A stretch of 64,000 nt of DNA from an uncultured Prevotella sp. (GTDB taxonomy: Bacteria > Bacteroidota > Bacteroidia > Bacteroidales > Bacteroidaceae). Position 1 is the first letter of the stretch; the number at the start of each line of letters is the position of its first letter. Of the stretch, positions 1-9,677 are shown piece by piece. Location: contig CAMNII010000002.1 of NCBI GenBank assembly GCA_946540435.1, positions 1 through 64,000 on the forward strand. Direction: 5' to 3'. Both the position numbers and the translations under genes were made by a program. The notes below the pieces were generated by a model that ran no database searches, had not been told where the DNA came from, and saw only the letters and a list, made by a program, of their open reading frames with translations.

Positions 1-11
1 AATATAATCTG

Positions 12-19
12 TAACTTTG
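12..19 (+). promoter_or_regulatory. Bacteroidetes -7 promoter element (TAACTTTG)
   Basis: TAACTTTG matches the TAnnTTTG -7 box of the Bacteroidetes primary sigma factor. It lies about 40 bases upstream of the alpha-2-macroglobulin start, so that gene probably has its own promoter. Confidence 0.7.
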
Positions 20-57
20 TAGGAAATATGTCCTATAAATAACAACGAGGAATGACT

Positions 58-3000
58 ATGAAATTAAAAACCATATCGGCAATCGCCATAACCATCATGA
101 TGATACTTCCCATGAACATGAATGCTCAAGGATACACACAATTGTGGAAACAAGTAACTGCAGCTCAGCAGAAAGACCTGCCCAAGAAACAGATTGAAGT
201 GCTGCGCCGCATTGAGGAGAAAGCGCTGCAGGAGCGTTCCTACGGTAATCTGCTCAAGGCCCAGCTGCTCATGGTGCAGGCACAGGGTGCCATCTCCCCC
301 GACTCGCTCAAGCCCGGCCTGCAGCGGCTGGAACAGAAAGCCGGCGAGGCGGCCGACCCCGTGCTGGCTGCCGTCTACGAGACTGTGCTCGGACGCATCT
401 ACAAGGAGAACATCCCCAACGTGGAACATTCCGACGACATCGCCAAGACATGGTTCGCCAAGGCCATGACAAAGAGCGACCAGCTCGTCAAGGCACGCGA
501 CGGAGCCATGGAGCCCCTCGTCGTGACAGGCACCGACAGCCGCATCTTCATGCACGACCTGCTCCACATCGTCGGCTTCGAGGCCGGCGCCTACAAGCAG
601 CTCTACGACATCTACAAGGCGCGAGGCAACCGCTCGGCGGCATGTATCACCGCCTTCCTCAATGCCCGCGAGAACCGCACCGACTTCACCAACGAGGTGA
701 GGAAATCGAAATACGTACAGACCCTCGACTCGCTCATCAGCGAATATGGCGACCTCATCGAAGCCGGAGAGCTGGCCATCGCACGCTACGCCGTGATGGA
801 AGACGCTGAGGATGCCACCGACGAAGAACGGTTCAACTACGTGAACTACGCACTGAGCCGATGGGGTGCTTGGCCGCGGATGAACATCCTGCGCAATGCA
901 CAGAACCGACTGACACTGCCCTCCTTCCACGTGATGGTAGGCCCGATGTTCCAGATTCCCAACACCCCCAGGAAGATTGACGTGCTCGGCGTGACGAACC
1001 TCAGCCAGCTCACCATGACCATCCAGCGACTCAACGTCAACGGCGACACACGGCTCAACCCTGCCGACAGCGAGGATTATGCCAAGCTCAAGCGCCTCGT
1101 CGACCTTTCCTTCCAGCCCTTCGTGCAGACACGGCGATACATCGGACTGCCGGACTACAGCACCACGCGCGACACGCTCGAGTTGCCAGGACTGACCAGT
1201 GGTGTCTACCTGCTGGAGTTCACCACCGGCAACAGCAGCATCAAGCCCGAACGGTCCTTGCTCTTCGTGAGCAATGTCATGGCCATCCACCAGACACTCG
1301 CCGACCACAAGATACGCATCGCCGCCGTCAATGCCACCACCGGACAGCCCATACCGAACTGCCACATCCGCCTTATCAGCAACGGACGCTATGGCAAGGA
1401 GGCCACGGAAGAGACCGTCACCACGGGCAAATTCGGAGAAGTGGAATACCGATACGGCGACAGAAGACCCGACCAGGTATATGCCTACACCGACGATGAC
1501 ACCTCGTCGCCACAGACCTACTTCGGAGGATATTTCAGCTACTATGACAACGAGCAGTCGTTCAATACGGCACAGCTGTTCACCGACCGCAGCATCTACC
1601 GACCGGGACAGACCGTCCACGTGGCAGCTGTGGCCTATCGGAACATCAACCACCAGGACCTCACCGCACGACCCCACGTGCAGCTGACGCTGACCCTCAG
1701 GAATGCCAACGGCAAGGTGGTCAGCGAGAAAGAGGTGACCACCGACGACTACGGCTCGGCTTCTGCCGACTTCGTGCTGCCCGCGACAGGACTCACCGGA
1801 CGGTTCCTCATCACCAGCAACTACGGCCAGCACTCGTCGGCAGCCATACAGGTAGAGGAATACAAGCGTCCCACCTTCGAAGTGGCCTTCGACAAGGTGA
1901 CCGAGAAGTACACCCCTGGAGAGACCGTCACTGCCACAGGCACCGCCAAGAGCTATTCCGGCGTACCCATACAAAACGCAAAGGTAGCCTACACCATCAC
2001 ACGCCGACCCACACTCTGGTGGTGGAGGGCCTCCGCACGCTACAATGACAAAGTCTTAAAGACCGACACCGTCACCACCGATGCCGACGGACGTTTCGCC
2101 ATCCCCGTGCCGATGGAGATGCCCGACAACTACGACGACCATGCACCCCGCTACTTCTCCTTCGACATCAACGCCGTCGTCACCGACGCCGCAGGAGAGA
2201 GCCACGAGGGCACCCTCACGCTGCCACTCAGCGACAAGGCAACCATCCTCACCTGCGACCTGCCGGAGAAAGCCTTGCGCGACAGCCTTACACACATCAA
2301 GTTCAACTACCTGAACAACGCCGGACAGCCCATCAGTGCCGAGGTGCACTATACCATCGACAACGGTAAGGAGATGACGGCGCCTGCCAACGAGACCATC
2401 AAGCTGTCAACCTTCAGCCATACCGGGCGACATACCTTCCGCGCCGTCTGCCAGGGCGACACCCTCGAGCAGTCGGTCGTCATCTTCTCCATGGCCGACA
2501 AGCGCCCCGTCATCGAGACCCATGACTGGTTCTATGCCTCCGCCACGGAGTTCCCACGCGACGGCAAGCCCGTATACGTCCAGATAGGAGCATCCGACAA
2601 GGACCAGCACATCTTCTATACCTTCATCGCAGGAAACACCATCGTAGAACAGGGCGTCATCAAACAGAGCAACGCCCTGACCACACGCCAGTTCCATTAC
2701 GACGAGAGCTATGGCAACGGACTCCTGCTCACCTATGCATGGGTGAAGGACGGAAAACTCTACCGGCACGCCACACAGATACGCAAGCCGCTGCCTGAGA
2801 AGCATCTGGACATGCAGTGGAAGACCTTCCGCAACAGGCTCACACCAGGACAGAAAGAAGAATGGTCGCTCACCGTCACCCATCACGACGGCAAGCCCGC
2901 ACAGGCACAGCTCCTCGCTGCGATGTACGACAAGTCGCTCGACCAGATCCTCCGCCACAACTGGGCCTTCCAGCCTAACCGCTACCTGAGCATGCCCAGC

Positions 3001-5595
3001 ACCAGCTGGAACGGACCGGGATACCACGACATCGGACTCTATGGCGAACAGCCCATGAAGCTCCTCTCCGCCAAGGAACTGGACTTCAGCCGCTTCGACC
3101 ATGACCTCCTGCCCTACCCCTACTATGAAATCCAAACCTACGAACTCGCTGCCGCCGGCCGCCCCAAGATGATGAAGATGAGCCGCATGGCCAATGTCGC
3201 CGCAGAGAGTCTCGAGATGATGGATGCCGCCGCACCCATGGCTCTCAAGACGATAACTGGCGGCATAGCGGTCGAAGAAGATGCCCTCGAGGAAGTCGTC
3301 GTCACCGGCATGCCCAAGAAGCACGACGCCGAACAGGGTGGCAAGACACTCCGTGAGAACCTGAACGAGACGGCCTTCTTCTTCCCCGCCATCCACACCG
3401 ACGGCAACGGACAGGTGACCCTCGCGTTCACCCTGCCCGAGAGCGTCACCACCTGGCGGGTGATGGGCTTTGCCCACGACACCGCGATGAACTACGGACA
3501 CATCGACGGCGAGGCCGTAGCCAGCAAGACCGTGATGGTACAGCCGAACATGCCGCGCTTCCTGCGTGCAGGCGATGCCGCCGTCATCGCCACACGCCTG
3601 TCGAACACCACCGAGGCAGAGGTGACGGGAACAGCACGCCTGCAACTCATCGACCCCGCCACGGAAAAGGTCGTCATGGAGCGAACGGCACCCTTCACCC
3701 TGAAGCCCAACAGCACAGAGGCCGTCGCCTTCGACGCGCTGACACTCACGAAAGAGGACATCCTCATCTGCCGCATCACAGCCGAAGGCAAGGGATACAG
3801 CGACGGCGAACAGCACTACCTGCCCGTGCTCTCCGACAAGCAGCGCGTCACCAACACGCTGCCCTTCACACAGGACGAGCCGGGGACGAAGAGCATCGAC
3901 CTCACCACCCTCTTCCCCGTCAGCGATGCCGCCAACAAGCTCACCGTCGAGTACACCAACAACCCCGCATGGCTGATGATTCAGACGCTGCCCACCGTCA
4001 GCAACCCCTATGACCATAACGCCATCTCACTGGCCACCGCCTTCTATGCCAACAGCATCGCCAACGACATCCTACACCAGTCACCGGCCATCAAGAACAC
4101 CATCAACCTATGGCAACAGGAGCAGGGACAGGAGACATCGCTCATGAGCAGCCTCCAGAAGAACGAAGACGTGAAGACACTCCTGCTGAACGAGACGCCA
4201 TGGGTGTTCCAGGCCGACCGCGAAGCCGACCAGAAGGCACAGCTCATCAACTTCTTCGACGAGAACACCATTGACTACCGGCTCAACGACCAGTTCGACA
4301 AGCTCAGGAAACTGCAGAACCCCGACGGGTCCTTCTCCTGGTGGCCGGGCATGGAAGGAAGCCTATATATGACGACCAGCGTCACAGAGACCCTCGTCCG
4401 CCTGAACGCCCTCATCGGTGAGCAGCCGCAGACGGCATCGCTCATCGATGAAGCACTGACCTTCCTGACCCACAAGACTCACACAGAAGTCACCGAACTG
4501 AAGAAGCTCGAGAAAGAAGGCGTCAAAGGACTGCGCCCCAGTGAGATGGCCGTGAACTACCTGTATATCCGTGCATTGAGGAACGACGTCCTGACAGGCT
4601 CTGCCAAGGGCGACGAAGCCTACCTCGTCAGCCTGCTGGAGAAGAAGGCCACCGAGCTCAGCATCTACGGCAAGGCACGCACAGCACTCATCCTGGCCCA
4701 CAACCATCGCGACACACGGGCGGCAGAACACCTGCAGAGCCTCCGCGAATACATGGTTTACAAAGAAGGAATGGGCCGCTACTTCGACACGCCGAAAGCA
4801 CAATACAGCTGGCGCGACTACCGCATACCCTCACAGGTGGCTGCCATCGAGGCCCTGAAAGCCCTCGCACCCGACGACAAAGGCACCATCCGCGACATGC
4901 AGCGGTGGCTCCTCCAGGAGAAGCGCACACAGGCATGGGACACCCCCGTCAACACCGTCGATGCCGTCTACGCCTTCCTGGAAGGACAGCCCGACGTGCT
5001 GCGCATCGCCGAGGAGTCGGAACAGACGCGGCTGACATTCAACGGCAAGGCCCTCTCCCTGCCCAAGGCAACAGCCGGACTGGGATATGTCAAGACCGCC
5101 GTCACCGGCAGCACGATGAAGACCTTCACAGCCGAGAAAGCCACGGAAGGCACATCGTGGGGAGCCCTCTACGCACAGTTCTACCAGCCCGTCACCGAGA
5201 TTGCCGATGCCGCCGAAGGACTCACCGTGAAGCGCGAGCTCATCACCTCGCACGCCATGCCACTGGCTGTCGGCGACCGCATCCGCGTGCGCATCACCAT
5301 CACAGCCGAGCGCGACTACGACTTCGTGCAGGTGGCCGACCAGCGTGCAGCATGCCTGGAGCCCGTCAACCAGCTCAGCGGCTACCACTACGGCTACTAC
5401 ATCGCGCCGCGCGACAATGCCACCTACTACTATTTCGACTGTCTGCGCAAGGGCACCCACGTCATCGAAGCCGAATACTACGTCGACCGCTCAGGAACAT
5501 ACCAGTCGGGCGTATGCACCGCACAGTGTGCCTACAGTCCTGAGTTCGCCGCACGCACGGCAGCACAGACACTCACCGTAGTAGCCACGAAATAA
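58..5595 (+). CDS. alpha-2-macroglobulin family protein, secreted, non-thioester
   Basis: A large periplasmic or surface protein (about 1845 residues) of the bacterial alpha-2-macroglobulin/MG2 type, a family thought to trap proteases. The N-terminus is a signal peptide ending near NMNAQG. An MG2-type strand (FTDRSIYRPGQTV) lies near residue 505 and the typical A2M core (FFFPAIHTDGNG...TTWRVMGFAHD) near 1105-1145. Where thioester members have CxEQ, this one reads NPYDHNAIS, so no thioester can form. Just before the core is LEEVVVTGM, which resembles the TonB-box/plug junction of SusC-type receptors. ATG 58 was preferred over ATG 52 because GAGG sits 7 bases upstream and the signal peptide starts cleanly there. 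A penicillin-binding protein often neighbours this family but would lie outside the window. Confidence 0.9.
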   Translation: MKLKTISAIAITIMMILPMNMNAQGYTQLWKQVTAAQQKDLPKKQIEVLRRIEEKALQERSYGNLLKAQLLMVQAQGAISPDSLKPGLQRLEQKAGEAADPVLAAVYETVLGRIYKENIPNVEHSDDIAKTWFAKAMTKSDQLVKARDGAMEPLVVTGTDSRIFMHDLLHIVGFEAGAYKQLYDIYKARGNRSAACITAFLNARENRTDFTNEVRKSKYVQTLDSLISEYGDLIEAGELAIARYAVMEDAEDATDEERFNYVNYALSRWGAWPRMNILRNAQNRLTLPSFHVMVGPMFQIPNTPRKIDVLGVTNLSQLTMTIQRLNVNGDTRLNPADSEDYAKLKRLVDLSFQPFVQTRRYIGLPDYSTTRDTLELPGLTSGVYLLEFTTGNSSIKPERSLLFVSNVMAIHQTLADHKIRIAAVNATTGQPIPNCHIRLISNGRYGKEATEETVTTGKFGEVEYRYGDRRPDQVYAYTDDDTSSPQTYFGGYFSYYDNEQSFNTAQLFTDRSIYRPGQTVHVAAVAYRNINHQDLTARPHVQLTLTLRNANGKVVSEKEVTTDDYGSASADFVLPATGLTGRFLITSNYGQHSSAAIQVEEYKRPTFEVAFDKVTEKYTPGETVTATGTAKSYSGVPIQNAKVAYTITRRPTLWWWRASARYNDKVLKTDTVTTDADGRFAIPVPMEMPDNYDDHAPRYFSFDINAVVTDAAGESHEGTLTLPLSDKATILTCDLPEKALRDSLTHIKFNYLNNAGQPISAEVHYTIDNGKEMTAPANETIKLSTFSHTGRHTFRAVCQGDTLEQSVVIFSMADKRPVIETHDWFYASATEFPRDGKPVYVQIGASDKDQHIFYTFIAGNTIVEQGVIKQSNALTTRQFHYDESYGNGLLLTYAWVKDGKLYRHATQIRKPLPEKHLDMQWKTFRNRLTPGQKEEWSLTVTHHDGKPAQAQLLAAMYDKSLDQILRHNWAFQPNRYLSMPSTSWNGPGYHDIGLYGEQPMKLLSAKELDFSRFDHDLLPYPYYEIQTYELAAAGRPKMMKMSRMANVAAESLEMMDAAAPMALKTITGGIAVEEDALEEVVVTGMPKKHDAEQGGKTLRENLNETAFFFPAIHTDGNGQVTLAFTLPESVTTWRVMGFAHDTAMNYGHIDGEAVASKTVMVQPNMPRFLRAGDAAVIATRLSNTTEAEVTGTARLQLIDPATEKVVMERTAPFTLKPNSTEAVAFDALTLTKEDILICRITAEGKGYSDGEQHYLPVLSDKQRVTNTLPFTQDEPGTKSIDLTTLFPVSDAANKLTVEYTNNPAWLMIQTLPTVSNPYDHNAISLATAFYANSIANDILHQSPAIKNTINLWQQEQGQETSLMSSLQKNEDVKTLLLNETPWVFQADREADQKAQLINFFDENTIDYRLNDQFDKLRKLQNPDGSFSWWPGMEGSLYMTTSVTETLVRLNALIGEQPQTASLIDEALTFLTHKTHTEVTELKKLEKEGVKGLRPSEMAVNYLYIRALRNDVLTGSAKGDEAYLVSLLEKKATELSIYGKARTALILAHNHRDTRAAEHLQSLREYMVYKEGMGRYFDTPKAQYSWRDYRIPSQVAAIEALKALAPDDKGTIRDMQRWLLQEKRTQAWDTPVNTVDAVYAFLEGQPDVLRIAEESEQTRLTFNGKALSLPKATAGLGYVKTAVTGSTMKTFTAEKATEGTSWGALYAQFYQPVTEIADAAEGLTVKRELITSHAMPLAVGDRIRVRITITAERDYDFVQVADQRAACLEPVNQLSGYHYGYYIAPRDNATYYYFDCLRKGTHVIEAEYYVDRSGTYQSGVCTAQCAYSPEFAARTAAQTLTVVATK

Positions 5596-5641
5596 AATAC
5601 CTTGACGGTCAATCCTATCACACCATACAGATCAATCACTC

Positions 5642-6733
5642 ATGAATACCCATATAAACAACAAGATATCCCGCATCATCACCGCAGTACTCATCCTGAT
5701 ACCGGCCACCATGGCCGGACAACGCCTCGGCGCACTCAACCAGGTCATCGACCTCGGACAGGTGCCCTTCAACCAACCCGTAACGGCAACCTTCGACCTG
5801 GTGAACAAGGCCGACAAGCCCATCACCATCATCAAAAGCCACAGCAGCTGCGGATGCACCACTGTGGACTATCCGAAGAAGGCTATCGCCAAAGGCAGCC
5901 AGTTCGTGGTTAACGCCACGTATGACGCCCGACAGCTCGGACATTTCTACAAGCAGATAGCCCTCTACACCGATGCCGACGAACAGCCCGTACGCCTCAC
6001 CGTCAAGGGCGTGGTGGTCGACAAGGTGGTGAACTTCGTAGGAAAATACAACTACAAACTCGGCGAGCTCTCCGTCGACCGCGACGCCATCGAGTTCGAC
6101 GACGTCAATGCCGGCGACCAGCCCACGGCAAAGATCCACCTGATGAACCCCACACAGAAGGTGGCCAAGCCGATGGTGATGCACCTGCCGCCCTACCTGC
6201 AGGCCGACCTCTCACCGACGAAACTCCTGCCAGGACAGTCGGGCACGCTGACCTTCACCCTGAAGTCGGAAGAACTCGACGACTACGGACTGACACAGAC
6301 GAACGTATACCTCGCCATGAACCCCGGCGAGCGCGTGGCGCCGAACAAAGCCATCGCCGTATCGGCTGTATTGCTGCCGTCGTTCGCCGACCTCACCGAC
6401 TGGGACCTGGCCATGGCACCCAAGCTGCACCTGTCGGTCGGCACAGGCACCAATGAGGTACTCGACCTCGGACCGTTCAAGGGAAAGAAGAAAATACGCG
6501 GCGAAATATTCATCATCAACGAAGGACAGAGCGACCTGGACATCAGCAACCTGCAGATGTTCGAACCCGGACTGCAGCTGTCACTGAAGAAGAAGACGCT
6601 CGCCCCAGGTGAAATCACCACCCTCCGTGTCACCGCCATCGCACGCGACATGCAGACACACTCGCCACGTATCCTTATGATCACCAACGACCCGAAACGG
6701 CCTAAAGTCGTCATCACCATCCTATGCAAATAG
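5642..6733 (+). CDS. DUF1573 domain protein, exported
   Basis: A 363-residue exported protein of unknown function. The signal peptide ends near TMAGQ. Two Ig-like DUF1573 modules follow: the first (about residues 30-125) carries the hallmark SSCGCTTVDYPK after a VPFNQPVTATFDLVN strand, and the second (about 265-360) runs from GPFKGKKKIRGEIFI to the end. DUF1573 proteins are very common in Bacteroidetes and are presumed to be periplasmic or envelope adhesion modules, but no biochemical role is known to me. The gene is 46 bases after the macroglobulin gene and its last 10 bases overlap ispH, so the three are probably co-transcribed. Confidence 0.85.
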   Translation: MNTHINNKISRIITAVLILIPATMAGQRLGALNQVIDLGQVPFNQPVTATFDLVNKADKPITIIKSHSSCGCTTVDYPKKAIAKGSQFVVNATYDARQLGHFYKQIALYTDADEQPVRLTVKGVVVDKVVNFVGKYNYKLGELSVDRDAIEFDDVNAGDQPTAKIHLMNPTQKVAKPMVMHLPPYLQADLSPTKLLPGQSGTLTFTLKSEELDDYGLTQTNVYLAMNPGERVAPNKAIAVSAVLLPSFADLTDWDLAMAPKLHLSVGTGTNEVLDLGPFKGKKKIRGEIFIINEGQSDLDISNLQMFEPGLQLSLKKKTLAPGEITTLRVTAIARDMQTHSPRILMITNDPKRPKVVITILCK

Positions 6734-7593
6734 AAATAGACAAAGGAAGCGGCTTCTGCTTCGGCGTTACCACCGCCATCAAGAAGGCTGAAGAGGAACT
6801 GGCCACCGGCGACCGCCTATACTGCCTGGGCGACATCGTCCACAACACCATCGAGGTGGAACGCCTGCACGAGAAAGGGCTCGTCACCATCGACCACCGC
6901 CAGCTGCAGCAACTCCATGGCGCAAAGGTGCTGCTGCGCGCACATGGCGAGCCGCCGGAGACCTACGACACCGCACACCGCAACAATATCGAGATCATCG
7001 ATGCCACATGCCCCGTAGTGCTACAGCTGCAACGCCGCATCAAGAAGCAATGGCAGCAGCCAGGAGCCAACGGAGCATCCATCGTCATCTTCGGAAAACA
7101 GGGACATGCCGAAGTACTCGGCCTCGTCGGACAGACCAATGGCGAGGCCATCGTCGTCGAAAGCCTCGATGACGTGAAGAAGCTCGACTTCACCCACGAC
7201 ATCTACCTCTTCTCGCAGACCACGAAGAGCCTCGACGAGTTCCACCGCATCATCAGCTACATACAGGAACACATCGCACCGGGAGCCATCTTCCGCAGCT
7301 TCGACACCATCTGCCGACAGGTGGCCAACCGCATGTCGAACATCGCCGCCTTCGCCAGAAGACACGACCTCATCATCTTTGTCAGCGGACGAAAAAGCAG
7401 CAACGGACGCGTACTCTTCCACGAGTGCCAGCATGTCAATGCCAACAGCTACCTCATAGAACGACCGGAAGAGATACTGTCGGAATGGTTCGACGGCGTA
7501 GACTCGGTAGGCATCTGCGGGGCTACAAGCACGCCGCTATGGCTCATGGAGCAGTGCCGCGACTACATCAAACACTATTCATCAGAACCTTAA
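6724..7593 (+). CDS. ispH: 4-hydroxy-3-methylbut-2-enyl diphosphate reductase
   Basis: Last enzyme of the MEP isoprenoid pathway: it reduces HMBPP to IPP and DMAPP using a [4Fe-4S] cluster in the cytoplasm. The three cluster cysteines are visible at residues 12 (GSGFCFGV), 96 (DATCPVV) and 197 (DTICRQV), the same positions I remember for the E. coli enzyme. The C-terminal GICGATSTP corresponds to the family's GASTP loop, and 289 residues is slightly short of the usual 300-320. The start overlaps the preceding DUF1573 gene by 10 bases, which suggests translational coupling. Confidence 0.95.
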   Translation: MQIEIDKGSGFCFGVTTAIKKAEEELATGDRLYCLGDIVHNTIEVERLHEKGLVTIDHRQLQQLHGAKVLLRAHGEPPETYDTAHRNNIEIIDATCPVVLQLQRRIKKQWQQPGANGASIVIFGKQGHAEVLGLVGQTNGEAIVVESLDDVKKLDFTHDIYLFSQTTKSLDEFHRIISYIQEHIAPGAIFRSFDTICRQVANRMSNIAAFARRHDLIIFVSGRKSSNGRVLFHECQHVNANSYLIERPEEILSEWFDGVDSVGICGATSTPLWLMEQCRDYIKHYSSEP

Positions 7594-7609
7594 ACCACAA
7601 CCGACAGAT

Positions 7610-8902
7610 ATGAAAAGAAAACAGCTTCTCTCCCTCATCATCCTCATGGCAGCCGCCATCGCACAGCAGGCATGGGCAGGCGATAAGAAAGGACTGAACG
7701 GACAGAACATCGTACACGGCATCTGCTACCAGCTCACCGCAAAGAAGCAGGTGGCCACCGTCATCAGACACCCGCAAGGCTATCAGGGAGAAGTCATCAT
7801 ACCCGAGAAGGTTACCGTCGACAGCGTCACCTACTATGTCGAAGCCATCGCATCCAACGCCTTCCAGGACTGCTCGGCCATGACAGCCATCACCATTCCG
7901 AAATCTGTCTCGAAGATAGGCTCCGAGGCCTTCGCAGGATGCTCCAGCCTGAAGGGCATCGTCCTGCCAAGGAATATCACCGAGCTGCAGGCAAGCCTCT
8001 TCGAGAACTGCGCCAGCCTGACCGATGTCGACCTGCCACGGTCTGTCACACGCATGTCGTCGGCCATATTCCGAAACTGTAAGTCGCTCGAGAAAATCAC
8101 ACTGCCGCCAAGCATCACCACACTGCCAACAAACACCTTCGCCGGATGCAGCAACCTGAAAGAGGTGACGCTGCCCAGCGGACTCACCAACATGGGCAAC
8201 AATGTCTTCCAGGACTGCACCTCACTCGCCACCCTCCATCTGCCCACTGGCATCAAGAACGCCGGCGAACACCTCTTCAGCGGATGCACCAGCCTGAAAA
8301 GCATACAGATACCCAACAGCATGACGCGACTGCCGGCCTACTGCTTCGAGAACTGCTCCAGCCTGACCGACATACAGCTGCCCAACAGCGTCAGCACCAT
8401 CCGCCACGACGCCTTCAACGGATGCGTCAGCCTCGACTCGCTATACCTGCCCAACGCCATCCGGGAGGTGGAGGCGAACTGCTTCGCCAACTGCTCGAAC
8501 CTGCGGCGTATCATCCTGCCCAACGGACTGCAGGCTCTGCCCAACGCCATGTTCCGCAACTGCTCGAACCTCGAGACCATCGACCTGCCGAATGCCATCC
8601 GAGGCATCGGAAACCATACCTTCGACGGATGCACCAACCTCAGACGCATCATCCTGCCCAGCGGCATGAGGCGCATCGGAGCAGCAGCCTTCGAACGCTG
8701 CAGCAGCCTGATGGAGGTGCACGTCATGGGTGCTGCGCCGGCAAAGATCAGCAGCTCGACATTCGCCAAGAGCACACAGAAAGAGGGCACCCTCTTCGTA
8801 CGCTACGGCACCATCACCAACTACCAGCTCGACAAGAACTGGAACCGCTTCCTCGACATGATCGAGGTCACCGACCAGGGACAAATCGTCGTTAACAAAT
8901 AA
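7610..8902 (+). CDS. BspA-like leucine-rich repeat protein
   Basis: A 430-residue exported protein with a signal peptide (ends near QQAWA) followed by about a dozen LRR_5 (BspA/TpLRR) repeats of roughly 23 residues with the pattern F..C.SL..I.LP..V, for example CSSLKGIVLPRNITEL. It ends in a short non-repeat tail (VRYGTITNYQLDKNWNRF). BspA-type proteins in oral and gut Bacteroidetes bind host matrix proteins or act as surface adhesins; that role is inferred here. The gene starts 16 bases after ispH and may be read through from it. There is no obvious lipobox or cell-surface anchor. Confidence 0.88.
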   Translation: MKRKQLLSLIILMAAAIAQQAWAGDKKGLNGQNIVHGICYQLTAKKQVATVIRHPQGYQGEVIIPEKVTVDSVTYYVEAIASNAFQDCSAMTAITIPKSVSKIGSEAFAGCSSLKGIVLPRNITELQASLFENCASLTDVDLPRSVTRMSSAIFRNCKSLEKITLPPSITTLPTNTFAGCSNLKEVTLPSGLTNMGNNVFQDCTSLATLHLPTGIKNAGEHLFSGCTSLKSIQIPNSMTRLPAYCFENCSSLTDIQLPNSVSTIRHDAFNGCVSLDSLYLPNAIREVEANCFANCSNLRRIILPNGLQALPNAMFRNCSNLETIDLPNAIRGIGNHTFDGCTNLRRIILPSGMRRIGAAAFERCSSLMEVHVMGAAPAKISSSTFAKSTQKEGTLFVRYGTITNYQLDKNWNRFLDMIEVTDQGQIVVNK

Positions 8903-9008
8903 TACCATCCCATACGACGACAACGACCTCGACCCCACCATCCTGCTCACAGCGTCAGAATAATCCATCATCATACATATAAGCCATAACGAGACTTCCA
9001 GCTACATC

Positions 9009-9617
9009 ATGAGAAGAATCATCCTCATCCTCCTCATTGCCGTCATCGGCAGCATCGGCACACAAGCCCGCAAGCCCAACATCTACAAGCTGCAAGTGAA
9101 GGACGCCAACGGACAGACCGTCAGCATGAAAGCCTTCAAAGGACGTGTGCTCCTCATCGTCAACACCGCCACACGCTGCGGCTTCACACCGCAATACACG
9201 GAACTGGAACAGCTATACGAGGCCTACCACAGCCAAGGACTCGAAATTCTCGACTTCCCCTGCAACCAGTTCGGACAGCAGGCGCCAGGCACCATCGGCG
9301 AAATCACACAGTTCTGTACCGCAACCTACGGTACGCAGTTTCCGCAGTTCGACAAGATTGACGTCAACGGTCCCGAGGCCCATCCCCTGTTCACGCTCCT
9401 CAAGGGGCAACAGCCCTTCCGCGGTTTCGGCACGTCGAAGCAAGGAGAGTTCATGCACCAGATGATGGTGAAGCGCGACCCTGCCTATGCCGACAGCCCC
9501 GACATCAAGTGGAACTTCACCAAGTTCCTCGTCGACCGCAAAGGCCGTGTCGTGGCCCGCTTCGAGCCCACCGACGACATGCAGAAGGTCAAAGAAGCTA
9601 TTGAGGCGCTTCTATAG
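9009..9617 (+). CDS. glutathione peroxidase-family thiol peroxidase, exported
   Basis: A 202-residue peroxidase of the glutathione peroxidase family, reducing hydroperoxides with a catalytic cysteine. An N-terminal signal peptide (MRRIILILLIAVIGS...TQA) places it outside the cytoplasm. Family motifs in order are LLIVNTATRCGFTPQY with peroxidatic Cys about 57, LDFPCNQFGQQ with the conserved Gln, and DIKWNFTKFLVDRKG with the catalytic Trp-Asn. As in most bacterial members it carries Cys rather than selenocysteine and probably uses thioredoxin. It sits about 105 bases downstream of the LRR gene. Confidence 0.93.
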   Translation: MRRIILILLIAVIGSIGTQARKPNIYKLQVKDANGQTVSMKAFKGRVLLIVNTATRCGFTPQYTELEQLYEAYHSQGLEILDFPCNQFGQQAPGTIGEITQFCTATYGTQFPQFDKIDVNGPEAHPLFTLLKGQQPFRGFGTSKQGEFMHQMMVKRDPAYADSPDIKWNFTKFLVDRKGRVVARFEPTDDMQKVKEAIEALL

Positions 9618-9677
9618 CCCGCCATAGCGCAGTCATTGTCTTTCGCCGAAATCATTACAACATAAAAAAACTACGAC

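Noticed and set aside
64-1974. 636-residue minus-strand ORF opposite the macroglobulin gene (and the similar ORF at 2407-4017)
   Set aside because: Composition is a Val/Gly/Asp-rich mirror of the GC-rich plus-strand codons; no domain is recognisable and the plus-strand protein is clearly real.
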